Of a stretch of DNA of 64,000 bases, positions 36,774-46,429 are shown in pieces. How positions within the stretch are numbered: position 1 is the first letter of the stretch; each line of letters opens with the position of its first letter. This stretch comes from Acinetobacter lwoffii (lineage in GTDB: Bacteria > Pseudomonadota > Gammaproteobacteria > Pseudomonadales > Moraxellaceae), in the NCBI RefSeq assembly GCF_024129355.1, contig NZ_JAMXXP010000008.1, positions 45,188-109,187 on the forward strand. The letters run 5' to 3'. Under the pieces are notes generated by a model, which made no database searches, was not told the origin of the DNA, and saw only the letters and a list, made by a program, of their open reading frames with translations. Position numbers and translations under genes: made by a program.

Positions 36774-37943
36774 ATGTTAAATACTGCATTTGAACCATGG
36801 CCAAGTTTTACCCAGAAAGAAGCGGATGCGGTTTCCCGGATTTTATTGTCGAATAAAGTCAACTACTGGACAGGGCAAGAATGCCGTGAGTTTGAAAAAG
36901 AATTTGCCCAGTTTGCAGAAACCCAATATGCAGTGGCTTTAGCCAATGGAACCGTGGCACTCGATGTTGCTTTGAAAGCCTTAGGGATTGGAGCAGGGGA
37001 TGATGTAATTGTCACCTCACGCACCTTTCTGGCATCGGCCAGTTCGATTGTGACCGCTGGAGCAAATCCTATTTTTGCTGATGTTGAGCTAGATTCACAG
37101 AATATTTCTGCTGAAACCATCCAAGCAGTACTGACCCCAAATACCAAAGCGATTATTTGTGTGCATCTGGCAGGCTGGATGTGTGATATGGATCCGATCA
37201 TGCAATTGGCACAGGAAAAAGGCCTGTATGTGATTGAAGACTGTGCACAGGCACATGGCGCAAAATACAAAGGCAAGTCAGCTGGTTCCATCGGTCATAT
37301 CGCAGCCTGGTCGTTTTGTCAGGACAAGATTATGACCACAGGTGGTGAAGGCGGTATGGTCACCACCAATGATGAAACCCTGTGGAAAAAAATGTGGTCT
37401 TATAAAGACCATGGCAAGAACTTTGACAGCATCTATAACAAACAGCATCCACCGGGATTCCGCTGGTTACATGATTCATTTGGTACCAACTGGCGCATGA
37501 TGGAAATGCAGGCGGTGATTGGACGTATTCAGCTTAAAATGATGCCGGAGTGGACTGCAAAACGCATGGCCAATATGGAAAAAATTTATGCTGCATTTGC
37601 AGACAGTCCATATTTTAGCGTGCATCGCCCATCCGATGAGTATGTCCATGCCGCATATAAATGTTATGTACAGGTAAATACAGATCAGTTGCCTGAAGGC
37701 TGGTCACGTGACCGGATTATGACAGAGATGAATGCCTTGGGTGTGCCATGTTTTAGTGGATCTTGTTCCGAGGTGTATTTGGAGCATGCTTTTGATGGTA
37801 CAGCATGGCGACCGACACAGCGTTTGCAAAATGCGCAAAAACTCGGTGAAACCAGTTTGATGTTCTTGGTCCATCCGACATTAACAGAAAATAATATTCA
37901 AACAACTGAATCTGCCATCCAGCAGATCATTAGTCGCATATAA
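36774..37943 (+). CDS. weeJ: UDP-4-amino-sugar aminotransferase (PglE/WeeJ type)
   Basis: A 389-aa PLP-dependent DegT/DnrJ/EryC1 enzyme. Motifs: VALANGTVALDVALKALG, VIEDCAQAHGA and the PLP lysine in WSFCQDKIMTTGGEGGM. It should aminate C4 of the UDP-4-keto-6-deoxy-GlcNAc produced by Gdr. The set of acetyltransferase, aminotransferase and dehydratase is a complete bacillosamine-type pathway. Confidence 0.92.
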   Translation: MLNTAFEPWPSFTQKEADAVSRILLSNKVNYWTGQECREFEKEFAQFAETQYAVALANGTVALDVALKALGIGAGDDVIVTSRTFLASASSIVTAGANPIFADVELDSQNISAETIQAVLTPNTKAIICVHLAGWMCDMDPIMQLAQEKGLYVIEDCAQAHGAKYKGKSAGSIGHIAAWSFCQDKIMTTGGEGGMVTTNDETLWKKMWSYKDHGKNFDSIYNKQHPPGFRWLHDSFGTNWRMMEMQAVIGRIQLKMMPEWTAKRMANMEKIYAAFADSPYFSVHRPSDEYVHAAYKCYVQVNTDQLPEGWSRDRIMTEMNALGVPCFSGSCSEVYLEHAFDGTAWRPTQRLQNAQKLGETSLMFLVHPTLTENNIQTTESAIQQIISRI

Positions 37944-37967
37944 TCTAATCATGATTCAATCACGTAG

Positions 37968-37987
37968 AATGCACCAACAGGTGCATT
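37968..37987 (+). other. Hairpin between aminotransferase and gdr
   Basis: 8-bp arms AATGCACC and GGTGCATT around AACA. Only a short T-run follows, so termination would be partial; it may stabilise the upstream mRNA. Confidence 0.4.
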
Positions 37988-38073
37988 TGATAAATTTACC
38001 CAAGTTTCAATTTAGTCATTCTAATACCTAAATTGGATTGAAACTTATAAGTACTATTGAGAAGACATATCAC

Positions 38074-39948
38074 GTGAAGTCCATCATCCTACCTTTAGTC
38101 GAATCTCCACGTTCAGCAAAACTCGCATTTTTAGTCATTTTAGACTTTTGTATTTTCCTTGTTCTAATCTGGCTGTGTTATGCCATCCGCCAGTTTGACC
38201 TCGGCGCAGAAGTTGTACCCAATATTCCTTTTGGTACAGTTTGGGTCAGTGCTATTGCTGTATTGGCTCTATTTCTCTGCGGTGTATATCGCTTTATTGT
38301 CCGTACCTTCAATGAATTTTTTATTGTTAAACTGGGTTTGGCAACGATCTTATCCGTGATTGGCCTGTATTTATTGGCTTATAGTACACATGCCTTTATT
38401 CCGACATCCATCCCGTTGATGTTTGGCTTTATGATGTTTGCCTGGGTCTGGTTTAGCCGAGGTTTTATCCGTTTTATCGTGCGTTCTTATTTACAGGCCG
38501 GAGTGCCTAAAAAACGTATTGCGATTTATGGGGCTGGTTATGCAGGGCAGCAGGTGGCAGCCACCTTAAATCGCTCCAATGAGCATGTGCCGATTATATT
38601 TATTGACGATAATCCGTCTTTAAATGGCCAAAATATTGGGGGTATTCAAGTTTTTTTACCACATACTGCTTTGAAATGTTTTACAAAACTCAAAATTGAC
38701 GAAATTCTGATTGCACTACCCTCAGTCGGGCGGATACGTAAAAGTGAAATCGTTAAATCTTTAGAACCGGCGCATCTTAAAATTACCGAGATTCCCGGCC
38801 TGACTAAACTGGTCGATGGTGAAATTCGAATTTCCGATATTCAGGAAGTGGATATTATTGACCTGCTGGGCCGCGATCCGGTACCTCCGGTTGCAGAACT
38901 TTTAGCTAAAAATATTAAAAATAAAGTAGTGATGGTCACAGGCGCAGGTGGCTCAATTGGTTCTGAGCTTTGTCGCCAGATTATTAAAAACCAGCCGGCC
39001 AAAATTATTATTTATGAACTGACAGAATTTGCTTTATATAGTATTGATAAAGAATTACGTCTCACAGCATCATGTGACATTATTCCAATCTTGGGCTCAG
39101 TACTGGATGAACGCAAGCTGGAGCGGGTGATTGAACAATATGAGATCCAAACAGTTTATCATGCAGCGGCTTATAAACATGTACCTCTGGTGGAGTGTAA
39201 CCCATTAGCAGGCCTGAAAAATAACGCGGTAGGAACGGCATTTAGTGTCAATGCTGCGGTGAAAAAAGGCGTCGAAACCTTTGTACTGATTTCAACCGAT
39301 AAAGCAGTACGTCCGACCAACGTGATGGGTGCGACCAAGCGGATGGCAGAGCTTTATTGTCAGGCCATGGCAGAAGCTCAGGACCAGACCCAGATCAGTA
39401 TTGTCCGCTTTGGTAATGTACTGGGTTCTTCGGGCTCGGTGGTACCGCTGTTTAAACAGCAGATTGCCAAGGGTGGGCCAATCACGGTGACCGATCCCGA
39501 AGTGACCCGTTTCTTTATGACCATTCCGGAAGCCTCGCAGTTGGTGATTCAGGCTGGTGCCCTCGGTACCGGTGGAGATGTGTTCTTGCTGGATATGGGC
39601 GAACCGGTACGGATTCAGGATCTGGCACGACAAATGATTTCACTCAGTGGACTCAAAGTCCGTGAAGAAAAAAATCCAAATGGTGATATTGAAATTCAAT
39701 ATACCGGCTTACGTCCGGGCGAAAAGCTGTATGAAGAACTGCTGATTGATGAAGAAAATACAGAAATCACCTCGCATAAGCGTATTTTGAGATCAGTCGA
39801 GAAGCATTATCCATTGGCAGAAATCCTGGAGGTCTTTAACCGGATGCATGAACTTTCAGCGACACAAGCCGATATTGAATGGGCATTGGCGCAGCTGGAA
39901 TACTATGTCGATGGTTATGTCCGTGGCAACGAAATTCAAGTGAACTAG
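38074..39948 (+). CDS. gdr: UDP-GlcNAc 4,6-dehydratase Gdr (PglF/WbpM family)
   Basis: A membrane-bound dehydratase of 624 aa making UDP-4-keto-6-deoxy-GlcNAc. Four N-terminal membrane segments (about residues 15-120), then a first Rossmann domain (AIYGAGYAGQQ) and a catalytic NAD domain (VTGAGGSIGSELC), HAAAYKHVPLVE, ISTDKAVRPTNVMGATKRM (Met in place of the usual Tyr, as in this family) and YTGLRPGEKLYEELL. The start is uncertain: GTG 38074 gives the usual length, while TTG 38038 would add 12 residues. Confidence 0.92.
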   Translation: MKSIILPLVESPRSAKLAFLVILDFCIFLVLIWLCYAIRQFDLGAEVVPNIPFGTVWVSAIAVLALFLCGVYRFIVRTFNEFFIVKLGLATILSVIGLYLLAYSTHAFIPTSIPLMFGFMMFAWVWFSRGFIRFIVRSYLQAGVPKKRIAIYGAGYAGQQVAATLNRSNEHVPIIFIDDNPSLNGQNIGGIQVFLPHTALKCFTKLKIDEILIALPSVGRIRKSEIVKSLEPAHLKITEIPGLTKLVDGEIRISDIQEVDIIDLLGRDPVPPVAELLAKNIKNKVVMVTGAGGSIGSELCRQIIKNQPAKIIIYELTEFALYSIDKELRLTASCDIIPILGSVLDERKLERVIEQYEIQTVYHAAAYKHVPLVECNPLAGLKNNAVGTAFSVNAAVKKGVETFVLISTDKAVRPTNVMGATKRMAELYCQAMAEAQDQTQISIVRFGNVLGSSGSVVPLFKQQIAKGGPITVTDPEVTRFFMTIPEASQLVIQAGALGTGGDVFLLDMGEPVRIQDLARQMISLSGLKVREEKNPNGDIEIQYTGLRPGEKLYEELLIDEENTEITSHKRILRSVEKHYPLAEILEVFNRMHELSATQADIEWALAQLEYYVDGYVRGNEIQVN

Positions 39949-39961
39949 GTTATTTATAGAT

Positions 39962-40837
39962 ATGATTAAGAAAGCAATTCTTCCTGTGGCCGGCCTCGGT
40001 ACGCGTTTTTTACCGGCCAGCAAATCGATTCCCAAAGAAATGGTGACTGTGGTCGATCGTCCGGCGATTGAATATGTGGTCCGTGAAGCGGTAGCCGCCG
40101 GAATTGAACAAATTATTTTGGTGACTCATTCTTCAAAAGCATCGATTGAAAATTACTTCGATCGTAATTTTGAACTTGAAACCACGCTTGAGCAAAAAAA
40201 CAAAACCGATTTACTCAAAGAAATTACTGAAATTCTGCCTAGCGGTGTAAGTATTATTAGTGTACGTCAACCGCAGCCTTTGGGCTTAGGTCATGCAGTA
40301 CTCTGTGCCAAAGCCGTGATTGGCGATGAAGATTTTGCGGTATTATTACCAGATGTGCTGGTCAAGGATCAGGATCCGGAAAATGATTTGTCTCGCATGA
40401 TTCAGCGTTATGACGCGTCTCAAGCAGCACAAATCATGGTTGAAGCGGTGCCTGAACATCTGGTGGATCAATATGGGATTGTCGATGTGGCCGCATCTCC
40501 GGCCGAAGGCGAAAGCATTGTCATGCAAGGGATTGTTGAAAAACCGGCAGTCGGCACCGCACCATCGAATCTGTCTGTGGTCGGGCGTTATATCCTGCCG
40601 GCAAAAATCATGCAGCTTCTGGAACAGACACCACGCGGGGCAGGCAATGAAATTCAGCTCACCGATGCGATTGCCATGTTACAGCAGACTGAAGCAGTGG
40701 AAGCTTATCGCATGAAAGGTCAAACTTTTGACTGTGGCAACAAGCTCGGCTATCTTAAAGCTGTATTACATTATGGGGTTGATCATCCCAAGCTCGGTCG
40801 CGAGTTTAAAGCGTTGATCCAAGAACTCGCTTTATAA
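39962..40837 (+). CDS. galU: UTP-glucose-1-phosphate uridylyltransferase GalU
   Basis: A 291-aa enzyme making UDP-glucose. N-terminal nucleotide loop AGLGTRFLPASKSIPKEM, the RQPQPLGLGHAVLCA segment, LLPDVLV and FDCGNKLGYLKAVLHYG. First of the conserved downstream block galU-ugd-gpi-galE found at the right side of Acinetobacter K loci. Confidence 0.95.
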   Translation: MIKKAILPVAGLGTRFLPASKSIPKEMVTVVDRPAIEYVVREAVAAGIEQIILVTHSSKASIENYFDRNFELETTLEQKNKTDLLKEITEILPSGVSIISVRQPQPLGLGHAVLCAKAVIGDEDFAVLLPDVLVKDQDPENDLSRMIQRYDASQAAQIMVEAVPEHLVDQYGIVDVAASPAEGESIVMQGIVEKPAVGTAPSNLSVVGRYILPAKIMQLLEQTPRGAGNEIQLTDAIAMLQQTEAVEAYRMKGQTFDCGNKLGYLKAVLHYGVDHPKLGREFKALIQELAL

Positions 40838-40862
40838 TAAAAAATAATAACCAAGGAATACT

Positions 40863-42119
40863 ATGAAAGTCGCAGTACTGGGAAAAACCTTATTTTCTGG
40901 GGTCATTTCGGCCCTTTTGTCTGAATGTGGTCATCAGGTGGTGTGGTGTAACAGCTTCAGTGCAGATGAGCCGGCCAGGACTTATTTTCAGGATGAATCC
41001 TTGCAGTCATTGCTGCAAAAACAGGAAAAATCCGGTTTTTTAAACTGTTGTGATTTTCAGCATCTGGATTTTAATCAGGATGTTTTTTTCTTTAGTTTTA
41101 ATGCCACCGAAGAGCAGCAGGCATTTCAGATGCTGGATACCCTTCGGCATGCCTGTTTTGCTCATCCCAAGCTGATTATTAATGCTTCGACGTTCGGCTT
41201 GCATGGCACTCAACGCTTCCAGCAACTGCTGCCGAATGATGACTGGATTTATCTGCCCGATATTATTCAGGAAGGTAATGCCCTGCGTAGTTTTGTTCAG
41301 GCCACCCAGCTGATCGTGGGCTGTGATCATGCAGATGCACAGGCTAAAATCAGAGAGCTGTTACGCCCCTTGTTTCCGCGTGCGCAGCAGTATCTGTTTA
41401 TGCCGGTACTGGATGCCGAATTTACCAAACTCAGTATTTCCGGCATGCTGGCCACCCGGATCAGTTATATGAATGATCTGGCCAGTGTGGCAGAAAAACT
41501 TGGGATTGATATTGAACAGGTGCGTCAGGGCATGGCTGCGGATAACCGGATTGGTTCCGCCTATTTGTTTCCAGGAGTCGGTTTTGGTGGAGAGAACTTC
41601 TCGCATGATATCCGCACCTTAACGCATGCGGTAGCAGATTCGGGGGTGAAAAACCAGTTACTGGAACAGGTCTGGGAGATTAACGAACAACAAAAAGAAT
41701 TACTGTTCCGCAAACTATGGAATTATTTCCGTGGCGATTTACAGGGAAAAGTGGTGGCGATTTGGGGCGCAGCCTTTAAAGAAAATACCCCGAGCATCCA
41801 GCAATCTCCAGTGCATGCCATGCTCACTGCATTATGGGCGCAAGGGGTGACGGTCAAACTGCATGATCCGCAAGCATTGGCCAATATTAAAAAAGTCTAT
41901 GGGATACGGCAGGATCTAATCCTGTGTGAAGATCAATATCAGGCAGTTGAGGGGGCAGATGCCTTATGTTTGATGACTGCCTGGAAGCAGTATGGTAGTC
42001 CAGATTATCCACACCTCATTAAACTGATGCAGCATCCCCTGATTTTGGATGGGCGTAATCTGTATGATCCGGCCTATATCAAGGCGCGTGGTTTTAATTA
42101 TATTGGGGTGGGACGTTAA
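40863..42119 (+). CDS. ugd: UDP-glucose 6-dehydrogenase family protein (Ugd), atypical active site
   Basis: A 418-aa member of the UDP-glucose/GDP-mannose dehydrogenase superfamily by length, position after galU and C-terminal motifs ([26 protein letters not shown]). Two classical motifs are altered: the N-terminal NAD loop GxGYVG reads GKTLFSG, and the catalytic GGSCFPKD reads GGENFSHD, so the usual nucleophilic Cys is absent. From memory, related Acinetobacter proteins share these changes and are annotated Ugd. Whether it oxidises UDP-glucose is therefore open. One-base overlap with gpi. Confidence 0.8.
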   Translation: MKVAVLGKTLFSGVISALLSECGHQVVWCNSFSADEPARTYFQDESLQSLLQKQEKSGFLNCCDFQHLDFNQDVFFFSFNATEEQQAFQMLDTLRHACFAHPKLIINASTFGLHGTQRFQQLLPNDDWIYLPDIIQEGNALRSFVQATQLIVGCDHADAQAKIRELLRPLFPRAQQYLFMPVLDAEFTKLSISGMLATRISYMNDLASVAEKLGIDIEQVRQGMAADNRIGSAYLFPGVGFGGENFSHDIRTLTHAVADSGVKNQLLEQVWEINEQQKELLFRKLWNYFRGDLQGKVVAIWGAAFKENTPSIQQSPVHAMLTALWAQGVTVKLHDPQALANIKKVYGIRQDLILCEDQYQAVEGADALCLMTAWKQYGSPDYPHLIKLMQHPLILDGRNLYDPAYIKARGFNYIGVGR

Positions 42120-43786
42120 TGTTAAGTCAGCTTAAACCAGATCTAAATACTGAAACTGTGTGTCAAAAACTCGCCTCGAGCAAAGAACAACTTGATGCGG
42201 TGCATCTACGAGAACTGTTTGCCGCAGACCCCCAGCGTTTTAACAAATATTCAATTCAGTTTGAACAGCTGGTCTTCGATTATAGTAAACACAGAATTGA
42301 TAACACGGTGATGGAGGACCTGATTGAATGGGCAGATGCACAAAACCTAAGATCCTGGATTGGGTCTTTATTTTCAAATCAGGATATTAATTATACCGAG
42401 CAACGTGCTGCCATGCATTGGGCATTACGCTTGCCAGCACAGGATCAGCAGCATGCGGATCTGGCCGCTGATGTGCATGCTCAACTTGAGCGCATGTATG
42501 CCTTGGTCGAGCAAATCCATGCCGGGCAGCGTCGTGGTGCCACCGGGGAAGTGATTCAGGATGTGGTCAATATTGGGGTCGGTGGTTCAGATCTTGGCCC
42601 TCTAATGGTCACCCATGCCTTATCTGATTTTAAATATCAGTCTGCCCAGCCACTCAACGTACATTTTGTTTCGACCATGGATGGCAGTCAGTTGTCCGAG
42701 TTGTTGCATCAGTTGCGTCCGGAAACCACTCTGTTTATCATTTCATCCAAATCATTTGGTACGATTGATACCCTCACTAATGCCCAGACCGTGCGTTTGT
42801 GGCTGGAAAAAGCATTGGGTCAGCATCCTTATATTCTCAAGCATCATTTTATCGGGGTATCGACCAAACCGGAGAAAATGACCGCTTGGGGGATTGCTCC
42901 AGAAAATCAGCTGTTGTTATGGGACTGGGTCGGAGGGCGTTATTCGCTGTGGTCCTGTATCGGATTGCCGATTGCCTTGAGTATTGGAATAGAGGGCTTT
43001 AAGCAGCTGCTGGCGGGTGCACATGCAGTAGATCAGCATTTTCAGTATCAGCCTTTTGAACAGAATATTCCGGTCTTGATGGGCCTGTTGGGGGCCTGGA
43101 ATAACAATTTCCTGGATATTCAGACCCATGCCATCCTGCCTTATGATGGCCGGCTAAAATACTTTGCTTCCTACTTGCAGCAGCTGGAAATGGAATCGAA
43201 TGGCAAGTCGATCCAGCGCAATGGTGAAAAAGTGCAGCTGGATACCTGTCCAATTATTTGGGGAGAGGTTGGCCCGAATGCGCAACATGCTTTCTATCAA
43301 CTCCTGCATCAGGGCACCCAGTCAGTCAGTTGTGACTTTATTGCACCGGTAAAGCGCTATAACAGTCAGCAATATACCTATGCCGATAGTGCTGAGGCAT
43401 TAATCGAGCAGCATCATTTGGCATTGTCGAATTGTCTGGCGCAATCGCGTTTACTGGCTTTTGGTAATGAAGCGCTGGATCAAAACGAATTGGCTAGCTT
43501 GCCGGCTTATAAGCAGTATGAAGGCAATCAGCCGAGCAGTACCTTGTTACTGCAAGAGCTGAATCCCTATAGTCTGGGGATGCTGATTGCATTGTATGAG
43601 CATAAGGTGTTTGTTCAGTCGGTGCTGTGGAACATCAACCCATTTGATCAATGGGGCGTAGAAAAAGGCAAGGAAATTGCCAACCAGTTGCTGCCTATTT
43701 TGAATGGTGAACAGTCTGAGCTAGGTGGTCTGGATGGTTCAACTCAAGGTTTAATTAACATTTTATTAGGGAAGCAGCATGGCTAA
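42119..43786 (+). CDS. gpi: Glucose-6-phosphate isomerase
   Basis: A 555-aa phosphoglucose isomerase linking fructose-6-P and glucose-6-P, feeding sugar-nucleotide synthesis. Signature motifs: [43 protein letters not shown] and [12 protein letters not shown]. It overlaps ugd by one base and galE by eight, so it is part of the capsule operon's conserved end. Confidence 0.95.
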   Translation: MLSQLKPDLNTETVCQKLASSKEQLDAVHLRELFAADPQRFNKYSIQFEQLVFDYSKHRIDNTVMEDLIEWADAQNLRSWIGSLFSNQDINYTEQRAAMHWALRLPAQDQQHADLAADVHAQLERMYALVEQIHAGQRRGATGEVIQDVVNIGVGGSDLGPLMVTHALSDFKYQSAQPLNVHFVSTMDGSQLSELLHQLRPETTLFIISSKSFGTIDTLTNAQTVRLWLEKALGQHPYILKHHFIGVSTKPEKMTAWGIAPENQLLLWDWVGGRYSLWSCIGLPIALSIGIEGFKQLLAGAHAVDQHFQYQPFEQNIPVLMGLLGAWNNNFLDIQTHAILPYDGRLKYFASYLQQLEMESNGKSIQRNGEKVQLDTCPIIWGEVGPNAQHAFYQLLHQGTQSVSCDFIAPVKRYNSQQYTYADSAEALIEQHHLALSNCLAQSRLLAFGNEALDQNELASLPAYKQYEGNQPSSTLLLQELNPYSLGMLIALYEHKVFVQSVLWNINPFDQWGVEKGKEIANQLLPILNGEQSELGGLDGSTQGLINILLGKQHG

Positions 43787-44795
43787 AATTCTGGTAACGG
43801 GCGGGGCAGGCTATATTGGTTCGCATACTTGTGTTGAGTTATTAAATGCCGGCCATGAGGTGGTGGTTTTAGATAATCTCTGCAATAGCGCTGCTGAGTC
43901 TTTAAATCGGGTGCAACAGTTGACCCTGAAAAGCCTGACCTTTGTTGAAGGGGATATCCGGGATGTCCAGTTACTGGATCAAGTCTTTCAGCAAAATAGT
44001 ATTGATGCGGTAATTCATTTTGCCGGGCTTAAAGCAGTTGGAGAAAGCCAGCAGATTCCACTGGCATATTTTGATAATAATATTGCCGGTTCCATCAGCC
44101 TGGTGCAGGCCATGCAGCGCGCCCAGGTTTTTAAACTGGTATTTAGTTCGTCGGCTACTGTGTATGGTGATAATAATCCTTCACCTTTAAACGAAGAAAT
44201 GCCGACTGGCATGCCAACCAATAACTATGGTTATACCAAGCTGATTGTGGAGCAGCTCTTGGAAAAAATGGCTGTGGCAGATCAGCGCTGGTCGATTGCC
44301 TTATTACGTTATTTCAATCCGGTCGGTGCACATAAAAGCGGGCAGATCGGTGAAGATCCACAAGGTATTCCGAATAATTTAATGCCTTATGTAACTCAGG
44401 TGGCAGTAGGGCGACGTGAAAAACTGTCGATCTTTGGTCATGATTATGACACTGTCGATGGCACGGGTGTACGGGATTATATTCATGTGGTAGATCTGGC
44501 CAATGCACATTTATGTGCCCTCAATAATCGTTTAACTGCACAAGGGTGTCGGGCCTGGAATATTGGTACTGGCAATGGCATTTCAGTGCTACAAGTTAAA
44601 GATACTTTTGAACGGGTCAATGGTGTTGCAATTCCATTTGAATTAGCACCACGTCGTGAAGGTGATGTGGCGACCTGTTTTGCAAATAATAGCCGTGCAG
44701 TACAAGAGTTGGACTGGGCAGCACAATATGGTTTGGAGGATATGCTGGCAGATAGCTGGAACTGGCAGAAGCAGAATCCGAATGGTTATCGCTAA
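43779..44795 (+). CDS. gne1: UDP-glucose/UDP-GlcNAc C4-epimerase (GalE/Gne1)
   Basis: A 338-aa SDR epimerase. NAD motif [20 protein letters not shown], the Ser/Thr region [10 protein letters not shown] and catalytic YxxxK in [11 protein letters not shown], then [12 protein letters not shown]. It interconverts UDP-Glc(NAc) and UDP-Gal(NAc). Last plus-strand gene of the capsule region; a strong terminator follows. Confidence 0.93.
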   Translation: MAKILVTGGAGYIGSHTCVELLNAGHEVVVLDNLCNSAAESLNRVQQLTLKSLTFVEGDIRDVQLLDQVFQQNSIDAVIHFAGLKAVGESQQIPLAYFDNNIAGSISLVQAMQRAQVFKLVFSSSATVYGDNNPSPLNEEMPTGMPTNNYGYTKLIVEQLLEKMAVADQRWSIALLRYFNPVGAHKSGQIGEDPQGIPNNLMPYVTQVAVGRREKLSIFGHDYDTVDGTGVRDYIHVVDLANAHLCALNNRLTAQGCRAWNIGTGNGISVLQVKDTFERVNGVAIPFELAPRREGDVATCFANNSRAVQELDWAAQYGLEDMLADSWNWQKQNPNGYR

Positions 44796-44816
44796 AATCT
44801 TTATAGCGATATAAAT

Positions 44817-44852
44817 AAAAATGGGAGCTTTTGATGAACAGCTCCCATTTTT
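44817..44852. terminator. Bidirectional terminator between gne1 and pgm
   Basis: 13-bp perfect arms AAAAATGGGAGCT and AGCTCCCATTTTT around a 10-nt loop. It serves the convergent gne1 (plus) and pgm (minus) transcripts. Confidence 0.92.
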
Positions 44853-44873
44853 ATTGTACTGTATGCGTGAAGA

Positions 44874-46244
44874 TTAACTCTGAATCAGCTGAGTCAATTC
44901 ATCGACATAGTCCTGCATTGGTCGTGGATTATGATCACGACGGCTTTCAATATTCAGACGCAATAAAGGTTCAGTATTGGATGCACGCACATTAAAACGC
45001 CAGGTGCCAAAGTCCAGACTGACACCATCGGTCTGATCAATTGCAGGATTTTGATCGGCATAGTGATCAAAGAGTTTTTGAATCGTGGTTTGGGTATCGG
45101 CGACTTTAAAGTTGATCTCACCACTACACGGGAACTTGGCAATCATCTCTTCCACTAGCGAAGATAGAGATTGCTGTGTTTCAGACAGTACTGCAATCGC
45201 TAGTAACCATGGAATCATGCCACTATCACAGTAGGCAAAGTCACGGAAATAGTGATGGGCACTCATTTCTCCGCCATAAGCCGCATTATGTTCACGCATC
45301 ACATCTTTAATAAAGGCATGCCCTGATTTCGACTGCACCGTAATCCCTTGGTATTGTTCCACGATATCCAGGGTATTCCAGACCAGACGCGGGTCATGCA
45401 CAATTTTCTCACCCGATTGTTTTAGCAAGAAGGCTTGAGCCAAAAGACCAACAATATAATAGCCTTCAATAAACTGGCCTTTTTCATCGAACAGGAAGCA
45501 TCGGTCAAAGTCACCATCCCAGGCAATGCCCATGTCGGCAGCATGCTCAATCACAGCATCGCGAGTACTAGCACGGTTTTCAACCAGAATCGGGTTGGGA
45601 ATCCCATTCGGGAAGTTGCCATCGGCTTCATGATGAATTTTGATAAATTCAACCGGAATATTGAGTTCTTTAAATTTTACTTCGATTGCATCAATGACAT
45701 GACCTGCTGCACCATTACCCGCATTCACCACCAGTTTCATCGGGCGGATTTTTGCTGGATCAATATAGGTCATCAGGTGCTCGATAAACTCGGGCAGGAT
45801 ATTGTATTTTTCGGTACGGCCTTTATTGCTGACTTTAATAAATTCACCTGATTCTGCCAAAGCCTGAATCTCTTTAAGACCGGTATCCGCACTGATAGGA
45901 CGGGCATTTTCACGTACAAGCTTCATCCCGTTATAGTCCATCGGATTATGACTGGCTGTGACTTCAATCCCTCCTTGAACATCGAGATGAAATGCGCCGA
46001 AATAAACTTCTTCAGTGCCGGTCATCCCCAGATCCAGTACATTGACACCGGCATCATTCAAACCACGAATCGTGGCCTGTTTTAGGCCTTCACTGCTGAG
46101 ACGTATATCACAGCCAATCACTACAGTCTTCGGTTGATAAATCTGTCCGTAGGCACGGCCAATTTTATAGGCGATGTCTTCATTCAGCTCGCTACCAAGT
46201 TTGCCGCGAATGTCATAGGCTTTAAAGCAAGTCATTTTGGTCAT
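44874..46244 (-). CDS. pgm: Phosphoglucomutase/phosphomannomutase
   Basis: A 456-aa alpha-D-phosphohexomutase that makes glucose-1-phosphate for GalU and RmlA. Phosphoserine loop [11 protein letters not shown], metal loop [11 protein letters not shown], sugar-binding [10 protein letters not shown] and C-terminal phosphate loop [15 protein letters not shown] 46244 is chosen with GAGGG upstream; the frame opens at 46256. It is the usual right-hand gene of Acinetobacter K loci, normally followed by lldP. Here the tns genes follow instead. Confidence 0.94.
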   Translation of the reverse strand: MTKMTCFKAYDIRGKLGSELNEDIAYKIGRAYGQIYQPKTVVIGCDIRLSSEGLKQATIRGLNDAGVNVLDLGMTGTEEVYFGAFHLDVQGGIEVTASHNPMDYNGMKLVRENARPISADTGLKEIQALAESGEFIKVSNKGRTEKYNILPEFIEHLMTYIDPAKIRPMKLVVNAGNGAAGHVIDAIEVKFKELNIPVEFIKIHHEADGNFPNGIPNPILVENRASTRDAVIEHAADMGIAWDGDFDRCFLFDEKGQFIEGYYIVGLLAQAFLLKQSGEKIVHDPRLVWNTLDIVEQYQGITVQSKSGHAFIKDVMREHNAAYGGEMSAHHYFRDFAYCDSGMIPWLLAIAVLSETQQSLSSLVEEMIAKFPCSGEINFKVADTQTTIQKLFDHYADQNPAIDQTDGVSLDFGTWRFNVRASNTEPLLRLNIESRRDHNPRPMQDYVDELTQLIQS

Positions 46245-46429
46245 GTAAGCCCTCAAGATCCTTGAAAATAAGAAAAAGGTATAATATATACCAGTAGTAT
46301 AGAACCAAAATTATGTAATCTAGTTTCTTTCATCCGTGATTTTTGACTCAGTATTTCTATAATATTTGGGCCAGCAATTGCAGGCTTCCAAGATCATTGC
46401 CTTTATTCTGAAATAACTTTTGATCAGGG

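Noticed and set aside
45435..45851. 138-codon plus-strand frame inside pgm
   Set aside because: Antisense shadow of the well-conserved phosphoglucomutase gene.
46257..46429. Left end of the Tn7-like element between pgm and tnsE
   Set aside because: No TGTTCG terminus, no AATTAAGTTTG repeat and no TAGCC duplication found; the TATAAT-like bases here fit a pgm promoter instead.
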